From NCBI RefSeq assembly GCF_001949145.1, contig NW_019091507.1, positions 199,837 to 263,836 on the forward strand: a DNA stretch of 64,000 bases. Reading direction: 5' to 3'. This document shows, in pieces, positions 36,201-42,200 of the stretch. Positions within the stretch are counted from its first letter, which is position 1; the number at the start of each line of letters is the position of its first letter. A program made the translations under genes and the position numbers. The notes below the pieces were generated by a model, which did no database searches, was not told the origin of the DNA, and saw only the letters and a list, made by a program, of their open reading frames with translations. The DNA is from Acanthaster planci. Taxonomy: Eukaryota; Echinodermata; Asteroidea; Valvatida; Acanthasteridae.

Positions 36201-39200
36201 AATAATTAAGCCTAAATATAGGTACACTCTCTTGGCTTCAAATGCTTTTTGAGTTCTGTGTAGTTCAAGTGCACAGTGTTTCTCAGATGCAGAGGGGATG
36301 TTTAATAGTAATAATGCAGTTGATATTGCTTCTCAAGCAGTAACTGAGCAAACCCTAATTCTTGAGGTTGAGGTTTAATGTATCAGGTGCTTTACGTGTG
36401 ATGTCTTTTATTTTCAGATTAAAGATCTTGCAACTCCCAGTGCTACCAAAGACACAGATTACTTGACAAATCCTGACGTTATTTTTATTTCCTGGATGGG
36501 AGTGTTTCTTGATGACGCAATGTCCCACTACCAGGTGTCGCTCAGTACCTATCCAGGAGGTGAGTACACTCACTACCAGCGTCACTCAATACCAATCCAG
36601 GGGGTGAGTACACTCACAGGTGTCACTCAGTAACTATTCAGGAGGTGAGTACACTCACCGCTAGGTGTTGCTCAGCACCAGGGGTGTAGCCAGGGGGCTG
36701 GGGGACATGTGCCCCTCCAGAAATTCCAGGTGCCCCCCCCTTGCACTATAAAAAACGATGAATGGATATTGAACAAGGCTAACAAAATTTTGCCCAACAA
36801 AACCCACACCACTGATAGCTGGTACCCCCCATAAGATGCCGGTGCCCCCCACTAATAAAATCCTAGCTACGCCGCTGCTCAGCACCTGACTATATCCAGC
36901 AAGTGAGTACAATCACTACCTGGTATCACTCAGGAGCTACATGTATGTGTTGGTTGTCGCTCAGTAATTATTCAGGAGATTCATGAATAAACTTACTGTT
37001 GGGTGTCCCTTAGCACCTCTCCTGGAAGTGGGTACACAAGGACATGAAATTAGCAGGCATAATTTCTTGAAGAATCTGCAGAAAGAGATAGAGCACACTG
37101 CACTGTGTCTTGGCATCTCAGCGAAAGGTGAACACACTCATGAACAGTTATGTTCCATCAGCACCTTTCTTGGATGACAGTGCATAACTCACCATAACTG
37201 TCATCAATTACCGTTAGAGAAGCTTTGAACACATGAATCTCCCCAGGAGAGGGTGTATACTTGCATTTATTATACAGGCTGTCCTATATGAAACTGATGA
37301 TCAGATGCAGTAGCCCCTTTACGCTGTGAAATTCCTCTTTGAACTCTTTTGATAGACTCAAACATCACTTTCTTGCATTTGTGGGTTGTGTGTAACAGGA
37401 CCTCCTTGAAACTGCCTTAACTGCAGTGTACTTGCAAGTTGCAACTGTACGTTGTTTATCTTTCTTCAGGAGAGGACATCCGGCAGTTTGCTGACCACAC
37501 CTTCCCAGCCGATGGGTCTTCCACCCAGTTCACCGGCCTGGACTTGCAGAGTGGACTGCGTTACTATGGCAACGTACGGGCATTCAACAAAGCTGGTTTG
37601 CACACGCTGAAAAGCAGTGACGGCTTTGTGATGGACACCAGGGGACCAGATCCTGGCCTGGTGTTTGATGGGATAGGTAAGTTCGCTCTCTGAATTTCAA
37701 TACAACCTTCAGAAATTGACTTTGCTATCATGGCTGCTCTTGATAACCCCAAAAAATGATTTCAAACTTAGATTTGATGGGATGCGTACCTACGCATCTT
37801 TCTTTTTTTAATAGATGTGAGGTTTCGAATCGATTAATCAGACCCGTTCAAACAAGTGACGCACCTGTGTGCTCAATGTGGAAGATGTCCCTTGTTCCAT
37901 TCCTGGAATTTGACTGGACTGTGTTGTTTCTTTTTGTAAGCATCGCCTCAACATAATGACCAATTCAAATAACCATCACTTATCCACATTTCACCTGTTA
38001 TCATTACAGCAAAAACTTGAAGAAATTTTGCACAACTCGCAATGTAACACAGAAATTCAGATGTAAAGTTGTCTTGTATCTTCATTTAATAGCAGGGGCT
38101 CACTCCCGCATGTGATGGCTACCATCAAGATTCTCGATTTGGGCACATTTTCTAGTGTAAAAAAAAAATGAAACCAATTATTGTCTGCTTATTCATTCCA
38201 GGTCTCCATGATGTAGAATACCAGAACTCCAGCACGGTCATCTCAGCCTCCTGGCATGGCTTTGTGGATCTAGAATCCTATATAGACCATTATGAGTGGT
38301 GTGTCGGACTGACACAGAGCCCTACAGATGGTGGCACCCTGCCCTGCGCTGATGTTGGAATTAAGCTGTCCGCCTCACAGACCCAAGCTGTGCCTCTCAC
38401 TGACGGTAAAAAAATTCCAATGTAGTATTTTCTTTTGGGGTCCACACCTCTTCATAAAGTATGATACTCCAATCTGCCTTCAGTTTATAGTAGCCCACAC
38501 TAGTGAACAAAATTGGTTGAAATAATTGGCAGTCATTGGGGCAACTAAATGGCATAAAAAAATAGGCTTTACCTGCTTTTCTTGTTTTCAAAAAGAGAAG
38601 AAACAATATGGATNNNNNNNNNNNNNNNNNNNNNNNNNNNNNNNNNNNNNNNNNNNNNNNNNNNNNNNNNNNNNNNNNNNNNNNNNNNNNNNNNNNNNNN
38701 NNNNNNNNNNNNNNNNNNNNNNNNNNNNNNNNNNNNNNNNNNNNNNNNNNNNNNNNNNNNNNNNNNNNNNNNNNNNNNNNNNNNNNNNNNNNNNNNNNNN
38801 NNNNNNNNNNNNNNNNNNNNNNNNNNNNNNNNNNNNNNNNNNNNNNNNNNNNNNNNNNNNNNNNNNNNNNNNNNNNNNNNNNNNNNNNNNNNNNNNNNNN
38901 NNNNNNNNNNNNNNNNNNNNNNNNNNNNNNNNNNNNNNNNNNNNNNNNNNNNNNNNNNNNNNNNNNNNNNNNNNNNNNNNNNNNNNNNNNNNNNNNNNNN
39001 NNNNNNNNNNNNNNNNNNNNNNNNNNGAATATGGATAGCATTGTCAAGAGCAGTCATAGTAACAATAAAGGAAATCCTGCATGGTCTATCTTGACATAGA
39101 GTGGTTCACTCTTTGACTTTGGGTATCCGCGCCTGTCTCAGGGATTAATTCTTATCAACGTAGCAACATTGATGCCAATTTCGGAATGCGATAAGATCAA

Positions 39201-42200
39201 GCATTTTTTCCAGCTCCTATCTGTTTGCTCTCTGTCAGGTGTTCGGTACTACTCCAAGATCTCAGCTTTCGATGCAGCTGGCCTACAGTCTGTGTCGGTT
39301 GCTTCAGACGGATTTGTGGTGGACACCACTCCCCCTGAGCCACAAGAACACATCCTTCTAGGGGAAAACTTGATCCAGAATCCATCCTTTGAAATGATGG
39401 AGGAACCAGATAATGCAGGTGAATTCCACAAATTCTGCCTCTGAGAACCCAGCTATTGATTCAAGCTTGATCTTTTAAAGATGGTTGTATGTCGTGTGAA
39501 GGTTCAGTCTAATCCAACATGTGTTTTAATGTCATGATTTGAAGTTCATTGCCCCACAGGTGCCCACATTAAGAAAGTCACAGGGAAAAGTTGATTTTTT
39601 GCTGACTTGTCTAAAAGACAAATATGGCTCAGCATGTGGCAAAGGTGTTGCATCAGAGAAACATCAGAGAAAATGTTGAAGGGAGGACTTAGATGCTGCT
39701 CCAGCTCTTTTAGGTTTCCGATTTCCCAAAACAAGGACTGAAATTCTTAATCAGATTGAAAAGCATTGTCAAAAACCTGCAGCACAACAGTCTGGATTGA
39801 CAAGACTTTCCATCTGGACATTTGTGACCAGCTCTAGAAAAAGTAGGTGCTAAGGCACCAGATTCAGGTTATGAGTTTTTGATATGGCTGAATTCTGCCG
39901 ATCAAAAGCTACAATTTGATATATGAATGACCCCTGTAGTGCACTGCATTCTGGAGATATATAGACATTTGTATATCTACATTTTTGGATTCAATAAAAG
40001 AACTTTTCAAGAAAAAGCTCATAAAGTGTAGCACTTGGAAACACAATGTCATGTAGGATTTCTTCCTGAATTATCAATTTTTCATCTTTATTCATTAGTA
40101 CCCATGTTTGCTCCAAAACACAAGGTATAGCAACAGTGTCTTTAGTCTGGGGAATTTGAATTGTTTTGTTTATGTGAAATAAGATAGCACAGTGTACCAG
40201 ATTTTGTTCATAGGTTACTCGCAAATGGCTTATTAAACTATGTGTTTTAACAAACAATATTTACAGCAATTTTTTGAATGATGAAAAATTATTATGTCAA
40301 GTTAACTTACTTTATATTAAAGTTTGAATGTATACAAGTGCTTGGCCATACTTACTGGTCTAATGAATTTCTTGTAACTTTGTTTCAGATGTGGATTTAA
40401 GCTTTACAACAGCAAGTCCAGGAATTTTAACTTTCAGTGAAACCTCAATGGCTACACAAACAACTGAGATTCATTCAAGAAACGAAACATCTACACTGTC
40501 ATCAACACAGTCACTGTCAACAAATTTCTCCAACATCAACGCCTCTGATAGTTATCCCACTTCTGCCACCAATTTGACAACGGAAGAAACGTTCTCCACT
40601 GCTGAAATGGTGACTAGTGGTCCACAAGGTGAACCCTTGGTGCAGTGGGATGTGGGGTCTGACAGTCGGTTTGCTGTGATCACTTCTGAGAAGAAGATTG
40701 CCCAGGACGGTCATTCCTTCTTGTCTCTCCACGGCTCGATCTCTCAAACCTTTAACACTATACTGGGCGGTCACTATCAGGTAACAGTCTTTGCAAGCCA
40801 TGTTGTGCCGTCCCACAATCCCTTGCTGAATCAGGAAGGTCGCATCGAGGCCCCTGGATTGAATCGTGTCTTCAGGTTGTACGACCGGCTTGCCCACAGT
40901 CACTCAGACCAGAGTCTAAGGTCCATCCAATGGCATCAGCACAGGGTTTACTTCACAGCCAGTGAGGACATCTCAACATTGAAAATCTCCTCAGTGGGAC
41001 AATCAAATGGAATTTTGCTAGACAGTGTTCAGGTGAGCAAGCGATTTGGAAATCTCTGCTTCATTGTATATAATTTGAAAGTTGAAATGCACCTTCTTCC
41101 CATTTCCATATTCAGTCCAAGATTATGCCAGATAAGTTTTCTGAGCCCTGAAGAGAATCCCATGCAAATTTCAAAGACGTGCAGTCACTGCAGTGAGTTC
41201 GATATGAAAGAAGTTGGGGGGGGGACCGTAAGGAAATGTGTGAGTAGGATTGTCAGGAATGTCTGAAGTTTTAACACTGTTACAAATAAATTGCTACAGT
41301 GTCTGCCTGCATATTTATGAATAATGAAAATGTTTTATGAATAATGAAAACTTGTCACAGCAGATTTAGGGAATGATCACATTTTCTTCATCAAGGTGAG
41401 ACTACTTACCTCAGGACCCAGCACAGGGGATGGGTCGGTGGAGGTCCACACCCAGTTCATACATGGCTGGTCATCTCTTCAGGCCAAGTGGCATTTCATT
41501 GACGTGGAGAGCCCCATAGTGGACTACCGCTGGGCCATAGGTAGGTTTAGTTTTGTTGAGTTGAGTTTGTGGGTCATCTTCAGCTGAGCCAAGAGTTTAT
41601 TGTACCATCTCGCATCATGACTTTCATATACAAAGCTGCGTTTGAAACCAATGTATTATGAGAATAAGTCTTGCCTGGTTTGGGCTGCTGGTATATCAAA
41701 GTGACCAGTTTGAGACTGTTGGATGCACATGAACTTGTCTGAGGTGAAGTATCATTTTGGGCCAAAATGCAGACTTTTCAAAATTACTGGATACCACTGT
41801 CAAAGTTCTTTTCAACTTGAAAGTTGAACTAGACTTATTTTGACCCTTTGTGGTAAGTGTAATTTTGCTATAAGATTTGCACGACATTTCTCACTGCATC
41901 ATTGCCCGTTTGAAACCCTGAGATCATGTTGCTGAGCAACATTTGCTGCAATGCGCAGCCATGGCCTACAGTCTTATGATGTCTCACACACCCTAGGACC
42001 AGTTGGAGCCTGTATGCATGTACAAACTCATTTGGAATCCCTCCAGAATAGGGGCAGGCAAAGACATCATCCAGTACAGCAGGGGTCAGCTCATAAGTCC
42101 GACGTCTCATAGGTCTGCAGCCTTGTAAACAGAGCCCAGATTGTGCGGTGTTGTATAACTGTCTTTTGTTCACGAACCTGGCTCAGTGCACTGCTGACCT

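Noticed and set aside
38397-39099. Long frames on both strands across 38.4-39.1 kb
   Set aside because: They exist only because the 413 N contain no stop codons.
40517-40903. 128-codon minus-strand frame
   Set aside because: Shadow of exon 45 of the plus-strand gene, which has splice sites and domain similarity.
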